Shown: positions 37,618 to 47,291, counted from the stretch's first letter. The stretch is 64,000 nucleotides of DNA from Bacillus methanolicus MGA3 (GCF_000724485.1 NZ_CP007739.1:2650843-2714842); one strand, 5' to 3'. Numbers and translations are program-made. The notes: generated from the letters alone by a model not told the origin.

Positions 37618-39042
37618 TTAGTCAGAAGCTAATTCGTAAATCGCCTGTGCATAAATAGCGGTTGCCTTTAACAAATCATCAATTATGATGTACTCATCTT
37701 TTTGATGGGCAACATCCGGCCTTCCAGGAAACAGTGGACCAAAGGCGACCCCAGACTTTAAGGAACGCGCGTACGTTCCACCGCCAATTGAAAGCAGTTC
37801 TGCCTTCTCACCTGTTTGTTCTTCATATACCTTCTTTAATTTTTGTACAAGCAAATCTTTTTCATCAACATGATGCGGCTTTGAATCAGAGAAATTTTCA
37901 ATTTTAAAGCCCTCTTTTTTAAGCAATAGCTCTAGTTGATCCTTCTTTTCATCCATATCATCAGTTACCGGATAACGCAAATTGATTCCAAGCTGCCCTC
38001 CATGTTCCTGGGTATAGCTGAGTTTTCCAACGTTAATGGTTAAATCTCCTGTAATATCATCAGAATATGCAATCCCGAGTTCCTGTCCGCGCGATTCTTT
38101 CGAGAGGTACCTTGTTACGAAAGAAAAAAAGTGCTGCGCTTTCGGATCAGTTTTCAATTGGGACAAAAATTCTGCCAGAAGCAATCCTGCATTAACTCCT
38201 TTTTCCGGTTCCATACCATGGGCTGATACACCTTCCAATTCAATGATTAATTCACCTTTATCCACATGGCACTTTCCTTCGAGTTTACGCTGTTTTCGAA
38301 ATTCATCAAACCGCTGGATAACTTCTGTTTGCTGGTCACGAACAAAGAGTCCGGCTTTCGCGAAATCAGGAACCATATTGTACCTTCTTCCGGAAGTAAA
38401 TCGAGTTACTTCAATTTTCGCAACATCACCATGATTTGCATCGTCCTCAAAAGATTGGACAATATCAAAATCAGAGATCCCTTTTTCCGCATATATGATC
38501 GGGAAATCTGCATCAGGGGCAAAACCCATGGACGGCATTTCTTCATATTTAAAATATGTATCAACACAGCGCCAATCGCTCTCTTCATCTGTACCGATAA
38601 TCATCCGAACCCGCTTTTTTAAAGGAAGATCGAGTTCTTTTACAATTTTCATAGCATAGTAAGCGGCCATAGTCGGACCTTTATCATCAATCGCACCCCG
38701 TGCAAATATTTTCCCGTCCCGGATTTCAGCTCCGTATGGGTCGCTCGTCCATCCGTCCCCTCCAGGCACAACATCGACATGACAAAGAATGCCCACTAAT
38801 TCTTCCCCTTCACCGAATTCCAAGTGCCCAGCGACATTTTCAACGTTTTTTGCCTTGAATCCGTCTTTTTCTCCGAGTTCGAGCATATAGGATAACGCTT
38901 CCTTTACCCCCGGGCCGAGCGGAGCATCGGAAGTGGCATTTTCTTCATCTAAAACACTCTTAATTCTTAAAAGATTTTGTGTATCTTGAATCAGTTCTTC
39001 TTTCCTTTTAGCAACCTCTTTTATCCAATCGATTGCTTCCAC
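37618..39042 (-). CDS. pepV: dipeptidase PepV (M20 family)
   Basis: Zn-dependent cytoplasmic dipeptidase. The 474-residue protein has the M20 metal-ligand phrases ILCHVDVVPGG near 85-95 (His-x-Asp), ARGAIDDKGP near 115-124 (bridging Asp) and IGTDEESDW near 149-157 (catalytic Glu), then a lid domain and the C-terminal His region. Corresponds to B. subtilis YtjP. Lies alone, transcribed leftward towards the repeat-type terminator. Confidence 0.94.
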   Translation of the reverse strand: MEAIDWIKEVAKRKEELIQDTQNLLRIKSVLDEENATSDAPLGPGVKEALSYMLELGEKDGFKAKNVENVAGHLEFGEGEELVGILCHVDVVPGGDGWTSDPYGAEIRDGKIFARGAIDDKGPTMAAYYAMKIVKELDLPLKKRVRMIIGTDEESDWRCVDTYFKYEEMPSMGFAPDADFPIIYAEKGISDFDIVQSFEDDANHGDVAKIEVTRFTSGRRYNMVPDFAKAGLFVRDQQTEVIQRFDEFRKQRKLEGKCHVDKGELIIELEGVSAHGMEPEKGVNAGLLLAEFLSQLKTDPKAQHFFSFVTRYLSKESRGQELGIAYSDDITGDLTINVGKLSYTQEHGGQLGINLRYPVTDDMDEKKDQLELLLKKEGFKIENFSDSKPHHVDEKDLLVQKLKKVYEEQTGEKAELLSIGGGTYARSLKSGVAFGPLFPGRPDVAHQKDEYIIIDDLLKATAIYAQAIYELASD

Positions 39043-39183
39043 TCTTTTTTCCTCCTAACTTCGTTCCATATATTGCAATGATAATTATTCAATTAGTTAT
39101 TATAAATCCATTCTCCCTTAAATGCTTTAAATATATGATTAAAAGATATTTTTCCCTGCAAGGGCACAAATATCCATTCAAAC

Positions 39184-40347
39184 TTATAAATTTCTTGTGA
39201 GAAGGTAGCCTATTAAGATGAAAAAGCCTGTCATTGCAATAGCAATCACAAACATACAAAGAGCCACTTTTCTCCCCGCTATAAAAAACTCTTCCATGTC
39301 TCTGTATTTTTTTGTTAATGGATGGGACACAATGATTTTTTCCCAAACGACGGAAAGCCATATATGCATCATGAACATAAATCCAATCAACACCAATCCC
39401 TTTATCCATAACGGAGGAATAACAAGGATCCCTGCTGCTGTAACAGATATCATTTGAAAATAAGTAGCCGAATAACGATTGTTTCTCAGAAAAACTTTTA
39501 TAAATAGCTCAATGAATGCTTTTTCAGCTGTACGATTTTGAAAAATTCTAGCTGATTTTCGAAATAGAAAAGGTTTGCTTCGAACTGGCCGCGAAATTTT
39601 TTCAATATCCGGTGACAATTCGAATATTAGCTGAATATATTTCATTTTTTCATCCTCTTCTATTTCCAGTTCATGTTCAAACCTAGAAGTCCTATGTAAA
39701 GGCCGGTAATATAACATGAGAGAACCAATGAGAAAGGAACTAGCAGCAAATAGAATTGGAACAAATTGGCTTTCTAACCAAAACGAAATCAAAAACTGGG
39801 TGCACCAGTTGAGCAGAATAAAAATCAATAATCCAAAAAGATATCTCAGCCGCTTCCGTTCTGTGTATCGCAGTTTAAATTTTAATGCCATAATAAACCA
39901 TTTTTAAATTACAAAAAAGATAAAATAAACAATAATTTGTGTCGCAGTAAAAGCAGAATACTCAACGAAATACGGCAGCAAAATGAAAATAACAATTCCG
40001 ACGGCCACACCCTGAAAGATTAGAGAATAAACGTATCCCCATTTTTTCATTCTGAGAAATAGCTTCTGATGCTTTATTAAAAAGACCTTATCTGCCTCTT
40101 GAACAAACGTGCGGTAATTTCCTGCCCAGCATAAAAGATAACTGAGAAAAAAAGCAATATTTAATGGCATCTTTTCCATCCAGCCAGGCAGTTCCACCCA
40201 CCACGAACGGTAAATAAATATGAAGATAACAAATGATGGAATGATCAGATAGAGAAGGATTGTCCAATCAGCAATAGAACGTATGACGCCATATTGGAAC
40301 TTCCATTCTTTTATCAACCGGGAGAAAAATAGATGATGCCCTCTCAT
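39184..40347 (-). pseudogene. ythQ: ABC transporter permease YthQ, interrupted by an in-frame stop codon
   Basis: EcsB-like membrane permease. The first part (147 residues, about four membrane segments, ending IIVYFIFFVI) stops with TAA at 39906-39904. The same frame continues after it: four codons (KWFI), then MALKFKLRYTERKRL and the remaining 235 residues with further membrane segments. Read through, the product is about 386 residues, right for the family. The stop could come from a C-to-T change (CAA to TAA). The second ATG (39891) has no ribosome site. Start ATG overlaps the ythP stop (ATGA). Could also be a sequencing error or genuinely two chains. Confidence 0.8.
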
Positions 40348-41054
40348 TTGTATGACCCTTCCGCAATCAAATGAAAGCAGTCAAATAGTGATCCGTGCGG
40401 AAGCCCGCACTGTTTGCGAATATCCGTGAGATTGCCTTGTGCTGTGAGCCGTCCATTATTCACTTGCAAAAACCGGTCACATATTTTCTCGGCAGTATCC
40501 AAGACGTGGGTGGACATTAAAATTCCTGCACCGCGCTCCCTTTCTCTTTCGAGGAATGTCAAAAATAATTTCATAGCGTGTGGATCCAGCCCGATAAACG
40601 GTTCGTCAATGATATAGATTGATGGGTTTGCAATAAGAGCAAGGATCAGCATTGCTTTTTGCTGCATTCCTTTTGAAAACGTTACAGGCAATTTATGTGC
40701 ATGATCAGACAGTTTAAAAAGCTCTAATAGCTCTGTTGCCCGTGCTTTAAATTTATTATCATCCAATTTTTCAACTGCTGAAACAAAATCAAGATGCTCC
40801 CAAAGAGTAAGTTCGTCATAAAAAATCGGCCTTTCCGGAACATAAGAATACTTTATTCCTTCCCGGAATTCGACCTTTCCTTCCACATATTCCATTAGTC
40901 CGAGAATCGTTTTAATCGATGTGCTTTTTCCTGCTCCATTCGGGCCTATCAGTCCGACTAACTCTCCTGAATCAATTGAAAAGCTGATATCACAAATAAC
41001 AGGTTTATTTTCATCATACCCAGCTTTTTTTATATCAACATGCAATAGACTCAT
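40344..41054 (-). CDS. ythP: ABC transporter ATP-binding protein YthP
   Basis: ATPase partner of the YthQ permease. 236 residues with Walker A GPNGAGKSTS near 37-46, a variant signature FSKGMQQK near 133-140 (SGGQ replaced, as in EcsA-type proteins), Walker B IYIIDEPFIGLD near 153-164 and the switch His in STHVLD. ATG at 41054 was chosen because GGAGGGG lies 6 nt before it; a GTG two codons upstream is too near the ribosome site. Translation coupled to ythQ. Substrate unknown. Confidence 0.9.
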   Translation of the reverse strand: MSLLHVDIKKAGYDENKPVICDISFSIDSGELVGLIGPNGAGKSTSIKTILGLMEYVEGKVEFREGIKYSYVPERPIFYDELTLWEHLDFVSAVEKLDDNKFKARATELLELFKLSDHAHKLPVTFSKGMQQKAMLILALIANPSIYIIDEPFIGLDPHAMKLFLTFLERERERGAGILMSTHVLDTAEKICDRFLQVNNGRLTAQGNLTDIRKQCGLPHGSLFDCFHLIAEGSYK

Positions 41055-41113
41055 TTTCACCCCTCCACTTATATACGGATAAAAGTGGAAAAGGTTTACT
41101 TTTTTTAATGGAA

Positions 41114-41140
41114 GGAGTCAGACCCTTATGAGTCAGCCTC
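41114..41140 (-). repeat. single arm of the GGCTG repeat family (remnant)
   Basis: Minus strand GAGGCTGACTCATAAGGGTC then TGACTCC. It is nearly identical to one arm of the hairpin at 57738-57776 but the partner arm is missing. It begins one base after the stop of the M48 peptidase remnant. Confidence 0.7.
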
Positions 41141-41141
41141 T

Positions 41142-41342
41142 CTAAAATTCTTTTTTCATTTTAATAACTCCAAATTCGTGTGCCAGAACAAATAAGACTT
41201 CTTTTTCCGCATCTCTTTTGATCAGTTCTAAGATGCCTGAATATAGAACAACTACATTGCGCCGAAAAAAACGCGTTGCGAAAGCATTTAAAATTCCTTC
41301 AGACTCGACAATGTATATGTCTGGTATATTTGTCAGGCCCAT
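41142..41342 (-). pseudogene. remnant of an M48 (HtpX-like) metallopeptidase
   Basis: The 66-residue frame reads IYIVESEGILNAFATRFF, then RRNVVVLYSGILELIK, then VLFVLAHEFGVIKMKKEF. This is the segment around the zinc site of M48 peptidases, where HExGH would be expected. The second His is replaced (HEFGV), and the protein stops right there, so the enzyme core, the rest of the zinc ligands and the membrane segments are absent. No ribosome site is seen. The truncation point coincides with the repeat arm at 41140, suggesting a deletion through the repeat. Confidence 0.75.
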
Positions 41343-41678
41343 ATATATACAATTTTAACATTCTAGAAAACTGGAAAATTGCTACAGCATCAATCATCAT
41401 AATAGCCAGGCTTCTCCCATACGTTATAGTACGTACTTAAAAAAGGGGGGATCAATGGATATTAATATTTTGTAAATTTGTACTTAGCGGTAGAAATTAT
41501 CTGAAAATATGGGTAAAATGTAAACTAAGTTAGGGACATCTTAGATTTACCGGACATGGTAAAGAAAAGGGGTTGTCTGAGGAAAAGAAAACTACATAGC
41601 TTGAAGACAAGTTTCTTCATGGGAAAGTCGGTTGCAGGAATATGCCAAAGGTTTGAAAAAAGGATAGGGAGTGGTTTT

Positions 41679-41900
41679 TTGAAACCTTCAACTAACCGAA
41701 TGTTAAACCGTATCAAATCCGTCTACTTGTATATTTTGAACAATGGAACTGTAACGACTCAAGATCTTGTGGAAGAATTTGGTATAACTCCTCGTACCAT
41801 CCAAAGAGATTTGAATGTCCTGGCTTATAATGACTTAGTGATAAGTCCCAGCCGCGGCAAATGGACAACAACACAGAAGAAGATAAAAATGACATCGTAA
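41679..41900 (+). CDS. ytzE: DeoR-type helix-turn-helix protein YtzE
   Basis: A 73-residue protein consisting of a single winged-helix DNA-binding domain: IKSVYLYILNNGTVTTQDLVEEFGITPRTIQRDLNVL, the recognition helix being TPRTIQRDLNVL. No ligand-binding domain. I chose TTG at 41679 because GGGAGTGG stands 5 nt before it and the family starts MKPSTNRML. The frame extends 41 codons upstream through unrelated sequence. Targets unknown. Confidence 0.85.
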   Translation: MKPSTNRMLNRIKSVYLYILNNGTVTTQDLVEEFGITPRTIQRDLNVLAYNDLVISPSRGKWTTTQKKIKMTS

Positions 41901-41926
41901 ATAATTGCATTATGATAGAAAATTGA

Positions 41927-41979
41927 AGGAACTGGCCAAAAAGAATTCTTCGTTTTACCATCATGGCCAGTTCCTATTT
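41927..41979 (+). terminator. inverted repeat after ytzE, probable terminator
   Basis: AGGAACTGGCCA and TGGCCAGTTCCT (12-bp perfect stem) with a long AT-rich loop, followed by ATTTTGTTT. The large loop is unusual for a terminator. Confidence 0.65.
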
Positions 41980-42063
41980 TGTTTACTATTAATATTTTTT
42001 CAATAGCAGCACTTTCCGATGAATTTGGCTCATAAACAAATTAAAGGCAGCCAAAAAAGTTCT

Positions 42064-42783
42064 TTATTGAGATTGATATTCCTTTAATTTCTGCAGTTCT
42101 TCATCTGTCAGCTCACGGTATTCTCCTAATTCAAGAGTCTCATCCAGCTTTAAAGGGCCCATAGATATTCTCTTTAAATAAATGACTCTTTTCCCAACGG
42201 CCTGAAACATTCTTTTGACTTGATGAAACTTTCCTTCCGTAATCGTTAATTCAATATCTGAAGTTAAACCAGACTTTAATATTTTTAATTCCCCGGGTTT
42301 CGTTTTATACCCGTCATCAAGAGTGACACCGTTTTTAAATGCTTCTATATCCCGTTCCGTTACCTCCCCGTCAATCACAGCAAAATATGTTTTAGGAACA
42401 TGCTTTTTCGGCGATAACAGTCGATGTGCAAGCTGTCCATCATTCGTTATTAATAAAAGCCCTTCCGTATCCTTATCAAGCCTTCCGACCGGAAAAGGAT
42501 CGAAGACAAGATCTTCTATTTCTAACAGGTCAATAACCGTTTCATCTTGATGATCTTCTGTTGCCGACACAACACCAGGCGGCTTATTCATCATTAAATA
42601 GATAAACTCTTTATATTCAACGGTCTCACCATTTAATGTCACGACATCATTTTCGGGGTCAACCTGTTGTTTGGCATCTTTTACAATTTGGCCGTTTACT
42701 CTAACAGCCCCGTCCTTTAATATTTTTTTTACTTCTTTTCTGCTGCCAAATCCTAAATTTGCTAACATTTTATCGATTCTCAT
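42064..42783 (-). CDS. 16S rRNA pseudouridine synthase, RsuA/RluB family
   Basis: 239 residues: an N-terminal S4 domain (MRIDKMLANLGFGSRKEVKK) and a catalytic domain with PVGRLDKDTEGLLLITNDG near 99-117, which contains the catalytic Asp. The small-subunit RsuA subfamily (pseudouridine at 516) is most likely; YtzG in B. subtilis. ATG at 42783 has GAGGTGGAG upstream; the longer frame adds ten residues. Confidence 0.9.
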   Translation of the reverse strand: MRIDKMLANLGFGSRKEVKKILKDGAVRVNGQIVKDAKQQVDPENDVVTLNGETVEYKEFIYLMMNKPPGVVSATEDHQDETVIDLLEIEDLVFDPFPVGRLDKDTEGLLLITNDGQLAHRLLSPKKHVPKTYFAVIDGEVTERDIEAFKNGVTLDDGYKTKPGELKILKSGLTSDIELTITEGKFHQVKRMFQAVGKRVIYLKRISMGPLKLDETLELGEYRELTDEELQKLKEYQSQ

Positions 42784-42971
42784 TCTCCACCTCGCAGAAA
42801 ATAAATCGCCCATTTAACTCTCACCTCTTCAGGCGGAGTTAACAAACTTATATTAACAAGGAAACAACTGATAATTCACCTTATGTGGGCATCTGTCCGT
42901 TGCCTTTCATTGTATAATCCATAGACTGATACCGTAGTTTTCTAAAAAAATTAATTAGGAGTGTGTGCTGA

Positions 42972-43169
42972 ATGGATTATTATTATCGACAGCAAGGAAC
43001 TGGTTTCCCCCAACCGGGATTTCAAGGATGGCAGGATATCAACCGTCGCCTAGACAGGTTAGACCGCAGGGTCGACAGGCTTAGCCAGCAAGTTGACCAA
43101 ATAAACCGCCGACTTGACCGGATCGAACGCCGACTAGGAATCAGGGAAGAAGAATACTATCATTACTAG
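42972..43169 (+). CDS. small coiled-coil protein, unknown function
   Basis: A 65-residue protein: an aromatic, Gln/Gly-rich head (MDYYYRQQGTGFPQPGFQGW) followed by heptads of the type RLDRLDRRVDRLSQQVDQIN, then an acidic EEEYYHY tail. The heptads have I/L/V at a/d positions and Arg/Asp elsewhere, so a parallel coiled coil is likely. A TTAGGAGTGTG ribosome site is present. The tyrosine-rich ends resemble small Bacillus spore-coat or surface proteins, but that is only an impression. Confidence 0.7.
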   Translation: MDYYYRQQGTGFPQPGFQGWQDINRRLDRLDRRVDRLSQQVDQINRRLDRIERRLGIREEEYYHY

Positions 43170-43171
43170 AA

Positions 43172-43216
43172 TATAAGAAGAAGGTCTCGCCTAAAAGCGG
43201 GACCCTTCTTCTTTTT
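43172..43216. terminator. bidirectional terminator between the coiled-coil gene and ytgP
   Basis: AGAAGAAGG-TC-CGC, loop, GCG-GA-CCTTCTTCT with T-run; overlaps the last codons of ytgP. Confidence 0.8.
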
Positions 43217-44849
43217 TAATTGGAAGACGAAGTTTTCTCTTTAAATTATCAATTCTGCTGCCAAACAATACATAAACGAGTTTTGTTCTGTGGCCTAAAT
43301 AAAAGAATACTGCTGCCCCAATTGCTGCACAAATGATTACAATTAGAAGAGACTGAAATCTTGTTTCCGGAGACAAAATCAAAACCAAGAAAAGATAGAC
43401 AAGTTTTGTTGAAATATACATAATGGCCGTAAAAATAACGATAAGCATGCTGCGTCTGGCCACAAGCCGAAACGGGTAACGAGCAAAATATCTAATAACA
43501 AACATGTTAATGATAATAGCCCCGGTATAGCCAAGTGCCGTTGCTAATACAGCTCCCTGCGTCTCCATTAATTTTATAAGCGGAATGTTTAAACTTAATT
43601 TTATCAATAAGCCAACAAGCAAACTTAATACTGTGAAGCGCTGCTCATTAATTCCTTGCAAAATCGCTGCAGTAACTTGATAAAGAGCAAATAAAAGCGC
43701 AACCGGAGCATACGATTTTAACACCTCTGTTCCAAGAACCGCATGTCCGTAAAAAAGAGTGTAGACCGGCTCTGCCAAGAGCGAAAGGCCGATAACGGCA
43801 GGCAACGTTAAAAAGAGAAGCACTTGAAGTGTTTGATCAAGCTGGCGGTTCAGGCTGCTCCAGTCTTCTTCCACAAACGCTTTCGTAATGCTTGGAACTA
43901 ATGTTAAAGAAAAACCAGTAGCCAGAGAAACCGGGATAATCACCAGCTTGTGCGATTGGAAATTAAGAACAGAAAATGCCGACACTGCATGATTCTTATC
44001 TATTCCAAGTGACAGCATTGCCCTAGTGAATGTCAGCTGATCGATAAATTGGAACAAAGGATTGGCGATACCGACAAGAACAAACGGAGCAGCATACGTT
44101 AATATTTCTTTATACATTTCTCCTAAAGAAATAGACATCGTACCCTTATCCTGTTCAAGCAACTTGTCCAAATGAGGTTTTCGTTTAAACCAGTACCAAG
44201 CTAAAACAGCCAAACTTCCGATTGCTCCGATAAAAGCTGCAAATGTTGCCACACTGACAGCCGTTACTAAGCTTCCATTTAAAACATTTAAAACAATATA
44301 AGCTCCAACCAATAGGAAAACAATTCGAACAATCTGTTCAACAACCTGTGAGACAGCGGATGGGCCCATTGATTGATGTCCTTGGAAAAATCCGCGGATC
44401 AAACTCATAAATGGAACAACGATTAATGCAAAACTTACGGCTCTTATAACTATAGTAACATCTGCTACACTTATGTTATCTGCACCTGAAGAACTTCCTT
44501 TATCACTCAACATAATCTCTGAAAGAAAGGGTGCGGAAAAATAAAGTATTAAAAATGATACAATTCCGCTAGCCAACATGACAATGAGTCCGGATTTAAA
44601 AAGCTTTCTCCCTACACCATACTCTCCAAGAGCATTATATTTTGATATAAACTTGGAAACAGCAAGCGGAACACCTGCTGTAGCAATGCTTATAAAAATC
44701 GTATAGGGTACATAAGAAAATTGATAAAGTGCAGTCCCATGTTCTTTTACAATCGCATAAAACGGAATAACATAAAAAAGGCCAAGAACTTTCGAAATGA
44801 TCGTTCCCAGTGTCAATATGAAGGTACCTCTTAACAGCTTTGATGACAT
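43191..44849 (-). CDS. murJ: lipid II flippase of the MurJ/MVF family (YtgP)
   Basis: Polytopic membrane protein with about 14 hydrophobic helices over 552 residues. It begins MSSKLLRGTFILTLGTIISKVLGLFY, typical of the Bacillus YtgP group of MOP-superfamily flippases. B. subtilis YtgP is the MurJ that flips lipid II for peptidoglycan synthesis. An alternative would be a paralogous polysaccharide exporter (SpoVB-like), but position next to ytfP and rsuA supports YtgP. AGGAAGGGAAT precedes the ATG. Confidence 0.88.
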   Translation of the reverse strand: MSSKLLRGTFILTLGTIISKVLGLFYVIPFYAIVKEHGTALYQFSYVPYTIFISIATAGVPLAVSKFISKYNALGEYGVGRKLFKSGLIVMLASGIVSFLILYFSAPFLSEIMLSDKGSSSGADNISVADVTIVIRAVSFALIVVPFMSLIRGFFQGHQSMGPSAVSQVVEQIVRIVFLLVGAYIVLNVLNGSLVTAVSVATFAAFIGAIGSLAVLAWYWFKRKPHLDKLLEQDKGTMSISLGEMYKEILTYAAPFVLVGIANPLFQFIDQLTFTRAMLSLGIDKNHAVSAFSVLNFQSHKLVIIPVSLATGFSLTLVPSITKAFVEEDWSSLNRQLDQTLQVLLFLTLPAVIGLSLLAEPVYTLFYGHAVLGTEVLKSYAPVALLFALYQVTAAILQGINEQRFTVLSLLVGLLIKLSLNIPLIKLMETQGAVLATALGYTGAIIINMFVIRYFARYPFRLVARRSMLIVIFTAIMYISTKLVYLFLVLILSPETRFQSLLIVIICAAIGAAVFFYLGHRTKLVYVLFGSRIDNLKRKLRLPIKKEEGSRF

Positions 44850-45037
44850 ATAATTCCCTTCCTAAAGTGAAAAATGATTCCGACATTTTATTTTATCATA
44901 AAGTCGAATGAAAGCTGAAATTTAACCTAATTTTCATATTTCCTTCACAACACCATACAAGTAGTTTACCTTTCTTTTTTCCCGTTTGCTACCCGAAACA
45001 TTCAAAAGTTCCCTCCCAGCAAGCAAAAAAATTTTCA

Positions 45038-45067
45038 TTTTCAGGCTGTTTGGAAATGATTTATAAT
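45038..45067 (+). promoter_or_regulatory. ytfP promoter (tentative)
   Basis: TTTTCA (45038-45043), 18 bp, TATAAT (45062-45067), about 40 nt before the ytfP start. The -35 is weak. Confidence 0.45.
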
Positions 45068-45108
45068 ATGAAAGTCTTTATAAGCGAACAGAGAAAAGTG
45101 GTGAAACA

Positions 45109-46386
45109 ATGAGTTTTGATGTGATCGTCATCGGTGGAGGCCCCTCCGGTTTAATGGCTGCGATTGCAGCCGGTGAGCAGGGTGCCAAAGTGCTGTTGAT
45201 TGATAAAGGAGAAAAGCTGGGCAGAAAGCTGACAATTTCCGGAGGCGGCCGCTGTAATGTGACAAACCGTCTCCCTGTTGAAGAAATTATTAAGCATATA
45301 CCTGGAAACGGGCGCTTTTTATACAGTGCATTTTCAATTTTCAACAATGAAGATATTATTTCTTTTTTCGAATCACTCGGTGTAAAGCTGAAAGAAGAAG
45401 ACCACGGCAGAATGTTCCCGGTTAGTAATAAAGCGCAATCGGTAGTTGATGCTTTATTGAGAAAACTGTACGAATTGAAAGTTAAAATAAGAACAAATTC
45501 TCCGGTAAAAGACATCCACTTTGACAACGGAAAAACAGCAATTGTGGAATTAAAAAACGAGGAAATGATAAAAGCGCGTTCGATTGTCATTGCAGTCGGC
45601 GGCAAATCGGTGCCTCAAACAGGTTCAACCGGTGACGGTTATGCCTGGGCCGAAAAAGCAGGACATACTATTACAAAACTATTCCCCACTGAAGTACCTG
45701 TCACATCATCAGAGCCTTTTATTCAGAAAAAAACGCTTCAAGGCCTTTCGTTGCGGGATATTTCATTAAGCGTTCTAAATCCAAAAGGAAAACCTCTAAT
45801 CACCCATCGCATGGATATGATCTTTACACATTTTGGAATCAGTGGACCGGCAGTTCTCCGGTGCAGCCAATTCGTCGTAAAAGCGATGGACAAATGGAAT
45901 CTGCAGGAAGTTACAATGAGCCTTGATGCCCTCCCTGATATGAAGGAAGAAGAGCTTTTTCAGGAGATTGTAAAGCTAATAAAAGCGGAGCCAAAAAAAA
46001 CGATAAAAAACACACTTAAAGGGCTGCTGCCGGAAAGGTTTCTTCTGTTTTTATTAGAAGAAAACAGTATTGATCCGGGATTACAGTGTGCTGCTGTCTC
46101 CCGTGAAAAACTTCGAATCTTTGCACAAAGCTGCAAACAGTTTAAATTTAAAGTAAATGGGACTCTCCCTATTGAAAAAGCGTTCGTTACCGGCGGCGGA
46201 GTTTCCGTAAAAGAAATCGAACCGCAAACGATGGCTTCAAAAAAAATGCCCGGTCTTTATTTTTGTGGGGAAATCCTTGATATTCACGGATACACTGGCG
46301 GTTATAATATCACAGCTGCACTTGTTACCGGCAGACTTGCCGGTCTCAATGCTGCCATCCATGCTGTTAATGGGAACCGGCCTTAA
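45109..46386 (+). CDS. ytfP: FAD-dependent oxidoreductase of the HI0933/YtfP family
   Basis: The 425-residue flavoprotein starts with the dinucleotide-binding loop [22 protein letters not shown] (GxGxxG). The family signature [18 protein letters not shown] (about 38-55) and the C-terminal FAD contact [17 protein letters not shown] are intact. Redox substrate unknown; related to BaiN-like proteins. Single gene with its own promoter and terminator. Confidence 0.92.
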   Translation: MSFDVIVIGGGPSGLMAAIAAGEQGAKVLLIDKGEKLGRKLTISGGGRCNVTNRLPVEEIIKHIPGNGRFLYSAFSIFNNEDIISFFESLGVKLKEEDHGRMFPVSNKAQSVVDALLRKLYELKVKIRTNSPVKDIHFDNGKTAIVELKNEEMIKARSIVIAVGGKSVPQTGSTGDGYAWAEKAGHTITKLFPTEVPVTSSEPFIQKKTLQGLSLRDISLSVLNPKGKPLITHRMDMIFTHFGISGPAVLRCSQFVVKAMDKWNLQEVTMSLDALPDMKEEELFQEIVKLIKAEPKKTIKNTLKGLLPERFLLFLLEENSIDPGLQCAAVSREKLRIFAQSCKQFKFKVNGTLPIEKAFVTGGGVSVKEIEPQTMASKKMPGLYFCGEILDIHGYTGGYNITAALVTGRLAGLNAAIHAVNGNRP

Positions 46387-46404
46387 AACTTGGCCGGTTT
46401 TTTC
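46376..46404 (+). terminator. ytfP terminator overlapping the stop codon
   Basis: AACCGGCC, loop containing the TAA stop, GGCCGGTT then TTTTTC. The hairpin starts within the final codons. Confidence 0.85.
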
Positions 46405-46541
46405 AATCGGTTTTTAAAACCTAATGAGAATTGAGTAAAACCTTTCAGTGTCTTTAATCCTGTCCAAGGTTTCCAATAGTGCAGGTGATTTCTTTCACCA
46501 AAATTTAAGTGATTTTTCCTAGGTTATCGATGATAACCTCA

Positions 46542-46724
46542 TCAAGTCCGATAAATCACCATCGCAGAAAAACAGTAAATTTGTTCCTCTTCATCTTCTC
46601 TAATAACGGCAACATTGTATTTAATGTCTACAATTCTATGCTCATCCAATTGTTCCAGAAAGTAGTTCATTTCAACTTCCAAATCGGCTTCGTGTTCCTC
46701 ATCAAACAGCTTAACTTGAATCAA
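46542..46724 (-). CDS. cse60: sporulation protein Cse60
   Basis: A 60-residue acidic protein starting MIQVKLFDEEHEADLE, matching B. subtilis CsE60 in length and sequence. The B. subtilis gene is expressed in the mother cell under sigma-E; its function is unknown. TTG start at 46724 with AGGGAG about 6 nt upstream. I could not place a sigma-E promoter with confidence. Confidence 0.88.
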   Translation of the reverse strand: MIQVKLFDEEHEADLEVEMNYFLEQLDEHRIVDIKYNVAVIREDEEEQIYCFSAMVIYRT

Positions 46725-46819
46725 CAGACTCTCCCTTTCAAAACTAAATTATCTGTTATTTTATCCAATATTTAGAATTTTTATAATCAAATTAATGAAT
46801 CCATCGGATTATTATTTTA

Positions 46820-46895
46820 AAATTCTAAAAATCAGAATTTACAATTTTTTCAGAAATTATTATAATAAAAGTTATATCAATTAATTCTTTAGAAT
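46820..46895 (+). promoter_or_regulatory. promoter of the DUF485-symporter operon with flanking dyads
   Basis: TTTACA (46838-46843), exactly 17 bp, TATAAT (46861-46866). A dyad AAATTCT-N7-AGAATTT (46820-46840) overlaps the -35, and a related dyad ATTCT-TT-AGAAT (46884-46895) lies just after the expected start site. The arrangement is what a repressor would use; no regulator is identified. Confidence 0.6.
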
Positions 46896-46926
46896 AAAGG
46901 AATTTATTTTAAAAGGGGGAACTTTA

Positions 46927-47268
46927 ATGGCTGTTAAGATAAGTGCTTTAAACCAATCTAAGCAAACTCAAAATGCTTCATCATTGAACTACTCTGAAAT
47001 GGCTCAATCTACTTCCTTTAAACACCTTCTAAGAAAAAAACGAAATTTTATTCTACCATTTTCTTTATTCTTCCTGGCCTTTTATTTTACTCTTCCAATT
47101 TTAACCGCTTACTCTGACATCTTAAACACTCCGGCACTTGGCCCGATTAGTTGGGCTTGGGTATTTGCTTTTGCACAATTTATTATGACTTGGACCCTTT
47201 GCATAATTTACACAAAGAAGTCTACTGAATTTGACAAAATCGTTGAAGAAATTATTGAAGAAAATTAA
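46927..47268 (+). CDS. DUF485 small membrane protein
   Basis: A 113-residue protein with two membrane helices (about 41-62 and 77-98). The DUF485 signature is FKHLLRKKRNFILPFSLFFL. DUF485 proteins are co-encoded with acetate/solute symporters and are thought to assist them. An AAAAGGGGG ribosome site precedes the ATG. The symporter starts 24 nt later, so they form one operon. Confidence 0.88.
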   Translation: MAVKISALNQSKQTQNASSLNYSEMAQSTSFKHLLRKKRNFILPFSLFFLAFYFTLPILTAYSDILNTPALGPISWAWVFAFAQFIMTWTLCIIYTKKSTEFDKIVEEIIEEN

Positions 47269-47291
47269 AAATAAAAGGGGAAATTAGATTA

